Assembly (NCBI RefSeq): GCF_014279815.1
Contig: NZ_CP047941.1
Coordinates: 1,178,001-1,242,000 of the forward strand
Source of the DNA: Synechococcus sp. NOUM97013
Lineage (GTDB): Bacteria > Cyanobacteriota > Cyanobacteriia > PCC-6307 > Cyanobiaceae
Direction of reading: 5' to 3'
DNA: 64,000 nucleotides
The position numbers and the translations under genes are program-made. Positions 47,815 to 55,854 of this stretch are shown here, one piece after another. The notes below the pieces were generated by a model that did not search any database, was not told where the DNA came from, and saw nothing but the letters and a program-made list of their open reading frames with translations. Each line of letters begins with the position of its first letter. Position 1 is the first letter of the stretch.

Positions 47815-49683
47815 TCAGGCTTCTCTGGCGACGAGTTGGAGTTGATCGCGTTGTGAGTCAACGTGGTGGACTGTTAATGCCAACGCGTCTCCAGGGTTAG
47901 ACCCTTGTGGACATTCGGCAGCCAGATCCATGGCGAGAGCCTCGATGCGGACTAACCCCAGACGATCCTGCGGTCTCAGCCAGCGCAGAAAATCGGCGCT
48001 CCAGCTCTGATCCTGGTGCTGTTCGAACCAGATCTGTTGCCAGTGGCGCTGGTCTTCCCTGGCAATGGAGATCCCTTCGCGAACGGCTCCGTCGAACTGC
48101 TCCAGCAGTGCTTGAAGATCTTCTTCGGAACGGGGTTCCAGGCCATCGAGCACAGCGGCGATCTGCCGTTGCACCACGAGATCGCCATAGCGGCGGATGG
48201 GTGAGGTGGCCTGCGCGTAGGCCGGTAACCCGAGGCTGAAATGGGCCGCAGGTTGGGTTCCCATCAGTCCTCGGCTGAGACCGCGTTTGATCGCTGCAAA
48301 ACGCACGGCGCCTTCCGGGAGATCTTCGAGTTGGGCCGGTGAGGGCAGATCTCCAGGTAACTGACTGCGGTAAGGGAGCGCCAGGTCATGATCCAGACCA
48401 AATTGAGCCGCGACAGCTCCCGCCAGGATCATCGCTTCAGCCACCATCGAACGGGCGGGTCCCGGCTCGGTGATCTGCACGCTCAATGCCTCATCACGGC
48501 AGCGAATGCGTCCCTCTGGAAGATCCATCACCAAAGCTCCTTGCGACACACGCCACTGCCGCCGCCGTTCCAGCAAGGCATGCAGGTCCGCCAGATCGGC
48601 TTCTTCCGGCGGCGCAAAATCGATCAGCTCGTCTGCATCCTCATAAGTGAGTCGATAGCGCGGCTTCACCCAGCTTCTTTGGATGCCGTAATTCGCGATG
48701 TCACCGTGATCATCGAGTTCAACCCAGGTGCTCCAGGCAGGATTGCGTTGACCGGCAAGAAGGCTGAACGGTCCTGTGGAGAGTTCCGAGGGAAACATGG
48801 GAAGAATTCCCCTCGAGAGATACAGGCTGCTGCCACGTCGGCGAGCTTCCTGATCCAACAGTGAGTCTTCGTCAATCAGCCGGCCAGGGTCGGCAATGTG
48901 GATCCAAAGACGTTGGGAGCCGTCGTCCCGACGTTCCAGTGCGACCGCATCATCAATGTCGCGTGTCTCGGCATCATCAATCGTGAAGCTGGCTTGCCCT
49001 GTGAGATCAAGACGCTTGTCATCACCGGGTCGGGGGCTCTCATGGTCTGCCATGAGCAGTTCCACCTGTTGGACCAGCGCGTCGCTGAAACCGTTGCTCC
49101 AGGTGGTGCCGCCCATCGCGGAGATCTGATGAGGATCCCACTGATCGAGGTCGATCAGAAGAGCGCGCAGTTCATGGCGTTCTGGCAGCACGCGGGCTGA
49201 CTTCAGCGTCTGAACCAGCTGATCGTTCAAGTCTTGGGGCTCTCTTTCACCGGCCACAACGCTTTGAAGTTCCTTAATCCAGCGCTGATGGCCCGGATCC
49301 AGAGCACTGAACATCAAGGGGTTTCGAGACTTCAGCTGGTCAATCCATTGCCGGCTTCGCTGCGCTTCAAGCGACTGTTTTCGCCGCTCGCCCCGTCTTT
49401 GCTTGATCTCACTGCCTGGCCGGGCCTGGACCATGCCCTGCTTCCAACGAAACAAATCCTGCTCAGTTTTCAGCGCGAGCCAGCACGCCGCGCGCTGGAT
49501 TGGCTGGTCAGAACCACAGGCGAGCTCAGCGAAGCCGGCAAGATCAATCGTCTCAGCTGATTCTGAGAGTAAGACCCATAATTGGCCCCATTCGCGACGA
49601 TTGGGACTGAATTTGTTGAGGTCGTTGAGATCAAAAGACCAAGGAGAAACCCCCAGGCGAGTGGGTTCCTCGGAACCACTCAT
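47815..49683 (-). CDS. rnb: Ribonuclease II family exoribonuclease (intact catalytic site)
   Basis: At least 622 residues from the ATG at 49683. The RNB domain has the Asp cluster ETRDIDDAVALE near residue 240, and the later TSPIRRYGDLVVQRQI motif, so it should be active. The frame stays open for another 57 codons to 49854 and reads as a conserved N-terminal beta-domain (KPGDLVGI, LAVVVALQG, VVPSRQVELI). No ATG, GTG or TTG is there; CTG at 49852-49854 follows GAGGG by 7 bases and may be the true start. It lies downstream of rpsR on the same strand. Confidence 0.93.
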   Translation of the reverse strand: MSGSEEPTRLGVSPWSFDLNDLNKFSPNRREWGQLWVLLSESAETIDLAGFAELACGSDQPIQRAACWLALKTEQDLFRWKQGMVQARPGSEIKQRRGERRKQSLEAQRSRQWIDQLKSRNPLMFSALDPGHQRWIKELQSVVAGEREPQDLNDQLVQTLKSARVLPERHELRALLIDLDQWDPHQISAMGGTTWSNGFSDALVQQVELLMADHESPRPGDDKRLDLTGQASFTIDDAETRDIDDAVALERRDDGSQRLWIHIADPGRLIDEDSLLDQEARRRGSSLYLSRGILPMFPSELSTGPFSLLAGQRNPAWSTWVELDDHGDIANYGIQRSWVKPRYRLTYEDADELIDFAPPEEADLADLHALLERRRQWRVSQGALVMDLPEGRIRCRDEALSVQITEPGPARSMVAEAMILAGAVAAQFGLDHDLALPYRSQLPGDLPSPAQLEDLPEGAVRFAAIKRGLSRGLMGTQPAAHFSLGLPAYAQATSPIRRYGDLVVQRQIAAVLDGLEPRSEEDLQALLEQFDGAVREGISIAREDQRHWQQIWFEQHQDQSWSADFLRWLRPQDRLGLVRIEALAMDLAAECPQGSNPGDALALTVHHVDSQRDQLQLVAREA

Positions 49684-49857
49684 CTGGGGGTGAATGAGCT
49701 CAACCTGTCGAGAAGGAACAACCTGTTCCTTGGCTTTGAAGCCGACTCGCAGACGCCGTTTGCTGCCTTGAAGGGCAACAACAACAGCAAGCTGAGCAGA
49801 TTTAGCGTCGCTGATGCCGACCAGATCTCCCGGTTTGCAGTCAGCGTTGGCCAGAAA

Positions 49858-50079
49858 TCAACCCTCGGGATTCACGAAGGGAAGAAGAGCCACAATGCGA
49901 GCTCGCTTCACAGCATTGGTGAGATCGCGTTGCTGCTTAGCGGTAAGTCCGGTAAGACGACGTGGAAGAATCTTGCCGCGCTCAGTGATGAACTTCTTGA
50001 GCAGATCCACATCCTTGTAATCGATGGGATCGCCAGGCTTGATCGGCGAAAGACGCTTCTTGAAGAAAGAGCTGGACAT
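49858..50079 (-). CDS. rpsR: Ribosomal protein S18
   Basis: A 73-residue basic protein with [46 protein letters not shown], standard S18. It is preceded by rpmG, the L33 gene, on the same strand, a usual pair. The RNase II gene follows. Confidence 0.97.
49862..49866 (-). promoter_or_regulatory. Shine-Dalgarno-like site before a CTG codon (RNase II)
   Basis: On the minus strand GAGGG sits within the last codons of rpsR, 7 bases before CTG at 49852-49854. That codon opens the in-frame extension of the RNase II gene, which has no canonical start. The spacing suggests translation coupled to rpsR. Confidence 0.4.
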
Positions 50080-50120
50080 GGAAGATCAGGAACGGTGGGA
50101 AGACGAAAAGGCCTGCAAGA

Positions 50121-50315
50121 TCACTTGATCTCCTTGTGGAGAGTCATCTTGTTGCAGTGGGGACAGAACTTTTTGATCTCCAGCCGTTCGGTGGTGTTCC
50201 GGCGGTTCTTCTCGGTCGTGTAACGGGACACGCCGGGGGAACGCTTGGCGGGATTGGACCGGCATTCGGTGCACTCGAGAGTGATCACGATCCGGACGCC
50301 CTTGTTCTTGGCCAT
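50121..50315 (-). CDS. rpmG: Ribosomal protein L33
   Basis: A 64-residue protein from ATG at 50315: [18 protein letters not shown], then [17 protein letters not shown]. Two CxxC pairs bind zinc, so this is the C+ form of L33. Longer starts at 50357 or 50385 are not supported. It precedes rpsR by 41 bases. Confidence 0.96.
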   Translation of the reverse strand: MAKNKGVRIVITLECTECRSNPAKRSPGVSRYTTEKNRRNTTERLEIKKFCPHCNKMTLHKEIK

Positions 50316-50443
50316 AAAGGACGTTGCGCCGCAGGTGCGAAGCGAAGTGACAAACATCCACCTTACAGGTCCACCTCACCACCAATTCCTTTCACCCGGG
50401 TGGATGGGAGTTCGTAGGATCACGCGCCGAGTTCCACCTCCCG

Positions 50444-52900
50444 ATGCGGGTTTCTCTCTCCTGGCTACAGGATCTTGTGCAGGTGAATGAACCCGCTGAT
50501 GAGCTGGGTGAACGGCTGTCGATGGCCGGTTTCGAAGTCGAGGAACTCGACGATCTTTCGAGCCTGGCGCAGGGTGTCGTGGTCGGTCACGTCCTGGAAC
50601 GTGAAAAGCATCCCAATGCCGACAAGCTGAGTGTCTGCAAAGTGAATGTCGGTGCAGGCGAGCCGTTGCAGATTGTCTGTGGTGCCAGAAATGTGCGTGC
50701 AGGGATTCATGTTCCTGTCGCCACTGTGGGTGCTGTACTCCCGGCGGTGAATCTCACCATCAAGGCGGGTGAGCTCCGCGGCGTCAGTAGTGAGGGAATG
50801 ATCTGCTCCCTGTCTGAACTTGGACAGAGCAGCGATGTGGATGGGATTGCCATCCTCGAGGATCTGGCCAACGACCTGCCAGCACCTGGTTCACCCATTG
50901 CTCCTGTGCTCGGTCTCGATGACACGGTGCTGGAGCTTGCAATCACGGCGAATCGTCCGGATGGTCTCTCCATGACAGGGATCGCCAGGGAAGTGGCGGC
51001 CTTAACGGGAGCTGCTCTCTCCCTGCCGGAAGCGAAGGCTCCCCAGCCGATCGAATCCCTTCAACCTGACGCCGCGTCGGCGGTAGCGATGACATCCGGA
51101 GGGATCTATGCCCTCACGGAAGTTCAGGGCGTTGATGGTTCAGCGCGCTCTCCTCAGTGGCTGCAGCAGCGACTGCAACGGGGAGGGGTCAAGCCCGTCA
51201 ATGCCGTGGTGGACATCACCAACCTGGTGATGCTTGAGCAGGGTCAGCCGCTGCATGCATTCGATGCCGACGCTCTGGAATCTCTCTGCGGTCAAGGCAT
51301 CCAGGCCTCTGACTTTGGGTTGCGACAGGCCCACAGGGATGAACTGTTCACAGGTCTCGATGGCCGCGAAATCAAGCTCGACGAACGCGTGCAGGTGGTG
51401 ACCTGTCGCGATCGTGCTGTGGCCGTCGCGGGTGTGATGGGCAGTACTGAGAGTGGTGTGACCGACAGCACCAAGCGCATCTGGCTGGAATCTGCACTGT
51501 TCACGCCCACATCGGTGCGTAACAGCAGTCGTGCCACCGGGCAACGAACAGACGCCAGCACCCGTTACGAGAAAGGTCTGCCCCGGGAGGTCACCTTGTT
51601 GGCCGCCGGTCGGGCTCTGTCGTTGTTGGCTGAGATGCAGGGAGCGCAGGTCGGAACGTGCTGGCAATGTGCTGCCGAGCAGGGGCCGGAACCGATCGTG
51701 ACGCTGCGGAGGAGTGCACTGCACCGCCTGCTGGGTCCTTTGGCGGCGACGGACGAGACGAACCCTGCCGTTGATCTTTCTGACGACCAAGTCGAAGCCT
51801 GTCTGTCTGCTCTCGGCTGTGCACTGACCCCCTGCGAAGAGGGATGGGCGGTGGTTGTACCTCCGTCCAGGCGGATGGATCTCCTGCGCGAGGTGGACCT
51901 GATTGAAGAGGTGGCCCGGCTCGTGGGCTTTGATCGATTCCAGTCCCACCTGCCGGATCCCATCCGACCAGGTCATCTCACCTTGACGCAGCAGGCGGAA
52001 CGTCGCCTGCGTCAGCGCTTCTCCGCCATTGGTCTTCAGGAGATCACCACGCTGTCACTCACCAGTGCTGATGAGACAGATCCCAATCGCATCGGGATCA
52101 GCAACCCGTTGCTCGCGGAGACCAGCCACCTGCGCACCTCGCTCTGGCAGGAGCATCTCCAGGTCTGTCGACGCAATCTGCAGGCATCACAACCGGGTTG
52201 CTGGCTGTTTGAAATCGGCCATGTGTTTCGCCCCGAAGGAGAGTCGATTGCTCAGGACTCGCGACTCAGCGGTGTCATCTGCGGAGAGCGACGCCTGTCC
52301 CGTTGGCAGACGAGCGGCAAGCCACAACCGCTGAGTTACCACCAGGCCCGCGGTGTTCTGGCATCAGTGCTGGCGTCCCTGGGGATTGACGTGCAAGACA
52401 AGCGACTGAGCGACGATCAGCGCTTGCACCCCGGTCGTGCCGCCAGCCTTGTCGTGGAGGGGCGCCCACTGGGATGTTTTGGGCAACTCCATCCAGCGCT
52501 GTGTGAGAGCGAGCAGTTGCCTGCTGAGACCTACCTGTTTGATCTGGATCTGGCGCGCTTGCTGGCTGCAGCAACGCGCAGCAACCGTTGGAGCCCTCAA
52601 TTCAAGGCCTACTCCACGCTGCCTGCTTCAGAACGCGATTTGGCCATGGTGGTGCCGCGCAGTCTCGCTTCAGGTGATCTGCTGCAGGCCATCCGCAAAG
52701 CGGGCAAGCCTTTGCTGGAATCCGTGGAACTGATCGATCGCTTCGAAGGCGGTCAACTCAGTGAAGATCAATGCAGCCAGGCATTCCGTCTGCGCTATCG
52801 CGGCAAAGACAGCACACTCACCGATGAGCAGATTCAACCGGTGCATGACAAGGTGCGCCAAGCCCTGGTCAAGCAATTCCAGGTTGAGCTGCGCAGTTGA
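50444..52900 (+). CDS. pheT: Phenylalanyl-tRNA synthetase, beta subunit
   Basis: An 818-residue protein with the N-terminal tRNA-binding EMAP-like domain (HPNADKLSVCKVNVG), B3/B4 editing domain (NAVVDITNLVMLEQGQPLHAFD), B5 domain, and C-terminal FDX-ACB domain (YSTLPASERDLAMVVP). It works with PheS, which is not in the window. It overlaps rlmD by 32 bases at the 3' end. Confidence 0.96.
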   Translation: MRVSLSWLQDLVQVNEPADELGERLSMAGFEVEELDDLSSLAQGVVVGHVLEREKHPNADKLSVCKVNVGAGEPLQIVCGARNVRAGIHVPVATVGAVLPAVNLTIKAGELRGVSSEGMICSLSELGQSSDVDGIAILEDLANDLPAPGSPIAPVLGLDDTVLELAITANRPDGLSMTGIAREVAALTGAALSLPEAKAPQPIESLQPDAASAVAMTSGGIYALTEVQGVDGSARSPQWLQQRLQRGGVKPVNAVVDITNLVMLEQGQPLHAFDADALESLCGQGIQASDFGLRQAHRDELFTGLDGREIKLDERVQVVTCRDRAVAVAGVMGSTESGVTDSTKRIWLESALFTPTSVRNSSRATGQRTDASTRYEKGLPREVTLLAAGRALSLLAEMQGAQVGTCWQCAAEQGPEPIVTLRRSALHRLLGPLAATDETNPAVDLSDDQVEACLSALGCALTPCEEGWAVVVPPSRRMDLLREVDLIEEVARLVGFDRFQSHLPDPIRPGHLTLTQQAERRLRQRFSAIGLQEITTLSLTSADETDPNRIGISNPLLAETSHLRTSLWQEHLQVCRRNLQASQPGCWLFEIGHVFRPEGESIAQDSRLSGVICGERRLSRWQTSGKPQPLSYHQARGVLASVLASLGIDVQDKRLSDDQRLHPGRAASLVVEGRPLGCFGQLHPALCESEQLPAETYLFDLDLARLLAAATRSNRWSPQFKAYSTLPASERDLAMVVPRSLASGDLLQAIRKAGKPLLESVELIDRFEGGQLSEDQCSQAFRLRYRGKDSTLTDEQIQPVHDKVRQALVKQFQVELRS

Positions 52901-54269
52901 TGGTCTCCATGAACACCAGACATTCCAAATGGGATGTCTGGGGGAAGAAGTCGATTGGCTGGATCGCTTCGATTCTGTAGGGACCCTGATCACCGGCTAA
53001 ATCATGGAGATCCCTTGCCAGGGTTGCGGGATCGCAACTGAGATAGGCCATCCGCTTGGGTGGTTGCTGGAGGATCATTGCCAACACGTCGGGGCTCAAA
53101 CCCTTGCGAGGAGGGTCCACCACCAATGCGTCGTGGTGTGGAAGCAGCTGTTGTAGATGCTGGACCACGTCTCCATCCATGAATTCCGTGTTGTGCAGAT
53201 TGTTTCTTGATGCATTGCGCTGGGCATGACGAACGGAGGCCGAACTGAGCTCCAACCCGGTCACGCTGTGGCCTTGAGCAGCCATCGGCAGCGCAATCGT
53301 TCCAATTCCGCAGTAAGCATCAATCACGTTCAAGTATTCCCCTGATCTGGAGAGCCAGTCACAAATCAACTCCACTGCTCGTTCAGCACGGGCTGTGTTC
53401 ACCTGAAAAAAAGTGGTGGTTCCCAGTTCGAGCTTGAGTCCGCAGAACTGTTCGTCAATCGCATCTTTCCCCTGCAGACAGACGGTTGTTTCACCAAGCA
53501 CGGTGTTGGAGCGACGGGGTTGCAGGTTGAGGGTCACGCCTTTCACCTGGGGCCAACGTTTCATCCATCGCTCACTTAAGGCATCGATTCCAGGCAAAAC
53601 TTCTGTCGCTGAGACCAGAGAAATCAAGACTTCACCGGTGCGGACGCCAATCCGAAGCCCGAGATGGCGGAGTCCCGCTTCGCCCCGGAAATCAGAATCG
53701 ATGACCCAGCTAGTGGATTCCAGATCCGACTTGATCTCCGGAATCAAGGCATCCAGCCTTGGATCGAGAACCGGACAATGGTTGAGGTTGACGATGCGAT
53801 GACTGCCGCGTCGGTAATACCCAAGTCGAAGTTTGCTGTCCTCCATCAAGAGAGGAATTAGTGCACGATTGCGGTAGCCCAGCGATTCAGCTTCAGGGCT
53901 GATCAGAGGGCTGAAGTTGGCACTGAGCTTGCCAATCCTGGTGAGTGTGTTGTGAAGACGCTCTTGTTTCCAAGCGTTCTGCCCATCCACGGAGAGATGT
54001 TGAAGGGAACAGCCACCGCATTTGTGGGCGAGAATGCAAGGAGGCCGACGCGCATCGGGCGACGGCTTGAGCGTTTCCAGGCGACGGGCCAACCACATTC
54101 GCCGTTGGCGTTGCTGGATCTGGACCTTGGCCTCTTCCCCTGGAAGCAGTTCCGGGACAGTGATGATCCAGCCATTCCAGCGTGCGAGTCCGCGCCCTTG
54201 CTGGTCCAGGTCTTCGCCGAGCACCGTGATGATGAGGCCCGGATGTGGCGTGTCCTTGATCGCTGTCAT
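52869..54269 (-). CDS. rlmD: 23S rRNA (uracil-C5)-methyltransferase RlmD-like
   Basis: About 466 residues from ATG at 54269. TRAM domain (GLIITVLGEDLDQQGRGLARW), then a four-Cys iron-sulfur site (PPCILAHKCGGCSLQHLS; C later in NHCPVL), and the SAM domain with NVIDAYCGIGTIALPMA, VVDPPRKGL and a catalytic Cys in YLSCDPATLARD. It is of the RumA/RlmD type; exact rRNA position is not proven. The last 32 bases overlap pheT. Confidence 0.9.
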   Translation of the reverse strand: MTAIKDTPHPGLIITVLGEDLDQQGRGLARWNGWIITVPELLPGEEAKVQIQQRQRRMWLARRLETLKPSPDARRPPCILAHKCGGCSLQHLSVDGQNAWKQERLHNTLTRIGKLSANFSPLISPEAESLGYRNRALIPLLMEDSKLRLGYYRRGSHRIVNLNHCPVLDPRLDALIPEIKSDLESTSWVIDSDFRGEAGLRHLGLRIGVRTGEVLISLVSATEVLPGIDALSERWMKRWPQVKGVTLNLQPRRSNTVLGETTVCLQGKDAIDEQFCGLKLELGTTTFFQVNTARAERAVELICDWLSRSGEYLNVIDAYCGIGTIALPMAAQGHSVTGLELSSASVRHAQRNASRNNLHNTEFMDGDVVQHLQQLLPHHDALVVDPPRKGLSPDVLAMILQQPPKRMAYLSCDPATLARDLHDLAGDQGPYRIEAIQPIDFFPQTSHLECLVFMETINCAAQPGIA

Positions 54270-54349
54270 TGCAATGGCGTAACACCCCACGGCACCCAGC
54301 CATGACAGGGGTTGAAGCGCTTTAAACTCTCCACAGCATGCCAGCCGTC

Positions 54350-54844
54350 ATGAGCGTTGTAAGGGATCTGATCCTCCAGGCCGATGACGACCTGCGTTAC
54401 CCCAGCAGTGGTGAGCTGCGCTCCATGGTGGAGTACCTCAGCCAGGGATCTGTGCGCCTGTCGGTCGTGAAGATCCTCACCGACAGCGAAAAGAAGATCA
54501 TTGATGAATCGGCCAAGCAGCTGTTCAGCTTGCGTCCGGAATATGTGGCTCCGGGCGGTAACGCTTACGGCCAGAAACAACGGGCCCAGTGCCTGCGGGA
54601 TTACAGCTGGTACCTGCGCTTGGTGACCTACGGCGTTCTCGCTGGAAGCACCGAGATGATTGAACAGATTGGTCTGATCGGTGCCCGTGAGATGTACAAC
54701 AGCCTTGGTGTTCCGATGCCGGGCATGGTGGATGCGATGCGTTGCATGCGTGAAGCAGCGCTGGTCCTCCTCTCTGAAGAGCAGAAATCCATTGCTGCTC
54801 CCTATTTCGACTATCTGATTCAGGGCATGCAGACCAGCACCTGA
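54350..54844 (+). CDS. apcD: Allophycocyanin alpha-B subunit
   Basis: About 164 residues from ATG at 54350 (MSVVRDLILQADDDLRYP); an ATG at 54338 adds four residues. The bilin-binding Cys lies in QCLRDYSWYLRLVTYGVLAG. EYVAPGGNAYGQKQRA and IGLIGAREMYNSLGVP are typical of ApcD, the terminal emitter of the phycobilisome core that passes energy to photosystem I or II. Length fits. A terminator follows 25 bases later. Confidence 0.92.
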   Translation: MSVVRDLILQADDDLRYPSSGELRSMVEYLSQGSVRLSVVKILTDSEKKIIDESAKQLFSLRPEYVAPGGNAYGQKQRAQCLRDYSWYLRLVTYGVLAGSTEMIEQIGLIGAREMYNSLGVPMPGMVDAMRCMREAALVLLSEEQKSIAAPYFDYLIQGMQTST

Positions 54845-54868
54845 TTGGTTTTTGCCCAAGATTGCACT

Positions 54869-54891
54869 GGCCCTGCTTGAAGGGCCTTTTG
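54869..54891 (+). terminator. Rho-independent terminator of apcD
   Basis: GGCCCT and AGGGCC form a perfect 6-bp stem around a GCTTGA loop, followed by TTTTG. It lies 25 bases past the apcD stop. Confidence 0.85.
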
Positions 54892-54912
54892 TTGGCTTAC
54901 ATGTCTCACCTA

Positions 54913-54937
54913 AGACGCAATATCAGTCTCAACTTGC
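54913..54937 (+). repeat. Direct repeat, left copy, with internal hairpin
   Basis: AGACGCAATAT-CA-GTCTCA-ACTTGC. The AGACGCAA at 54913-54920 can also pair with TTGCGTCT at 54934-54941, giving an 8-bp hairpin. The right copy is at 55817. Confidence 0.7.
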
Positions 54938-54995
54938 GTCTCTTATTGGTTGCGTTGCTCCTGTTTGGATAGATTCAGTGATCTACTGTCTTGCG

Positions 54996-55014
54996 AGGGC
55001 GGGCAGGCCCTTTT
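54996..55014 (+). terminator. Weak terminator-like hairpin
   Basis: AGGGC and GCCCT form a 5-bp stem around GGGCAG, followed by TTTCTGTTCTTTC. If real, it could end a short RNA starting after the apcD terminator. The stem is short, so this is uncertain. Confidence 0.35.
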
Positions 55015-55598
55015 CTGTTCTTTCGCTGTTGTCGACGCATCGCGGCATCTGTGGTCACGCAGCAGAGGCCGCCGACTTAAGTCGCAAGCGTCTTACTTGG
55101 TAAGCGTGATGGGTCTCTTGCAGTGTCTCGCGTGAGAACATTGGTTTTTGCGCAGGCGGTTCAAAGTGCTGCTGTGACGCTGTTGGTCAAAGTTGGAAGA
55201 CTTTGGCTTCTCATTGATGTTGTTGTCGTTCGCCTCTGCCGAAAGTCGCATTGAGCGATGTCCAGAGTTTGCGTCACTGTGTCAACAGCAGAGACGCAAA
55301 CAAAAGAAGTGCCTCGAAGACTGGCTTTTGATCAGGTCCTAACCTTCTTGGACATGGACAGAGCACGTCTGGACACTGCTTTGACGCCTCTGCTTGTAGT
55401 TCTGTCGACTGCGCATCGATCCATGGAGCGATCGCGAAACACCATATTCAGGTTTTTCCAGCCTTGTCAGTGTCAGGACTCAGTGCTCGCTCCATGCAAA
55501 TGAAACCATTGAAAAATTCGATTTTGATGCAAACAGGACAAGTGCTTCGTTGGGCCAGTCTCTGCAAGTGATCATTCAGAAGTCCTGGATCAGCCGTC

Positions 55599-55615
55599 AA
55601 TGAGACTGTCTCATT
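55599..55615. repeat. 17-bp perfect palindrome around GAGAC
   Basis: AATGAGAC-T-GTCTCATT is a perfect inverted repeat of 8 bases around one base. It has the shape of a dimeric DNA-binding-protein site. A further ATGAGAC half-site follows 11 bases later. Confidence 0.75.
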
Positions 55616-55812
55616 ATTCTGCTATGAGACCATTGCTTGGTCTTAGGTCATGTCGCGCTCTGGACGACTGACACGGCTTTTTTCGTGTTTCTTGGGTCTT
55701 TGTTGGTCGTGAGTCGATGCTGGATCGCCAGCTTTTTAAACCCATTCGCTTTGTTGAACGGTGGCGCTCAGTGCGTTGCTTGTGATCAATGCTCAATGTC
55801 TCGTTGGTTATG

Positions 55813-55848
55813 CATGAGACGCAATATGTGTCTCATGTCACGACTTGC
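55813..55848. repeat. Direct repeat, right copy, with an 8-bp inverted pair
   Basis: CATGAGAC (55813-55820) and GTCTCATG (55830-55837) form an 8-bp inverted repeat with a 9-base spacer. The AGACGCAATAT and ACTTGC parts repeat the left copy at 54913. It lies 7 bases from the stop of the RHH/J-domain gene. Confidence 0.7.
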
Positions 55849-55854
55849 CTAGGA

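Larger units (their letters stand above)
54892..55854. other. Non-coding region with a cluster of GAGAC/GTCTC repeats
   Basis: About 960 bases between apcD and the RHH/J-domain gene. It contains at least ten GAGAC or GTCTC sites (54903, 54926, 54938, 55113, 55125, 55291, 55602, 55608, 55626, 55798, 55816, 55830), several in inverted pairs. Two copies of an AGACGCAATAT..GTCTCA..ACTTGC direct repeat flank the region. The short open frames have no recognisable protein. It may be a regulatory or RNA-producing region, or the remnant of an insertion. Confidence 0.6.

Noticed and set aside
49582-50223. Plus-strand open frame of 213 codons over rpsR and the RNase II leader
   Set aside because: It runs antisense through rpsR, a certain gene, and shows no known domain. 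The minus-strand reading explains the DNA better.
51140-51976. Minus-strand open frame of 278 codons inside pheT
   Set aside because: Antisense to the conserved PheT domains; His/Gln-rich and not protein-like.
54852-55103. Open frame of 83 codons after apcD
   Set aside because: It begins in the apcD terminator and has no similarity to a folded protein. The same holds for the frames at 55258-55503 and 55637-55852.
54892-55854. CRISPR array in the GAGAC repeat region
   Set aside because: Sites are short (5-8 bases), unevenly spaced and in both orientations. There are no regular spacers of 30-40 bases and no cas gene in the window.
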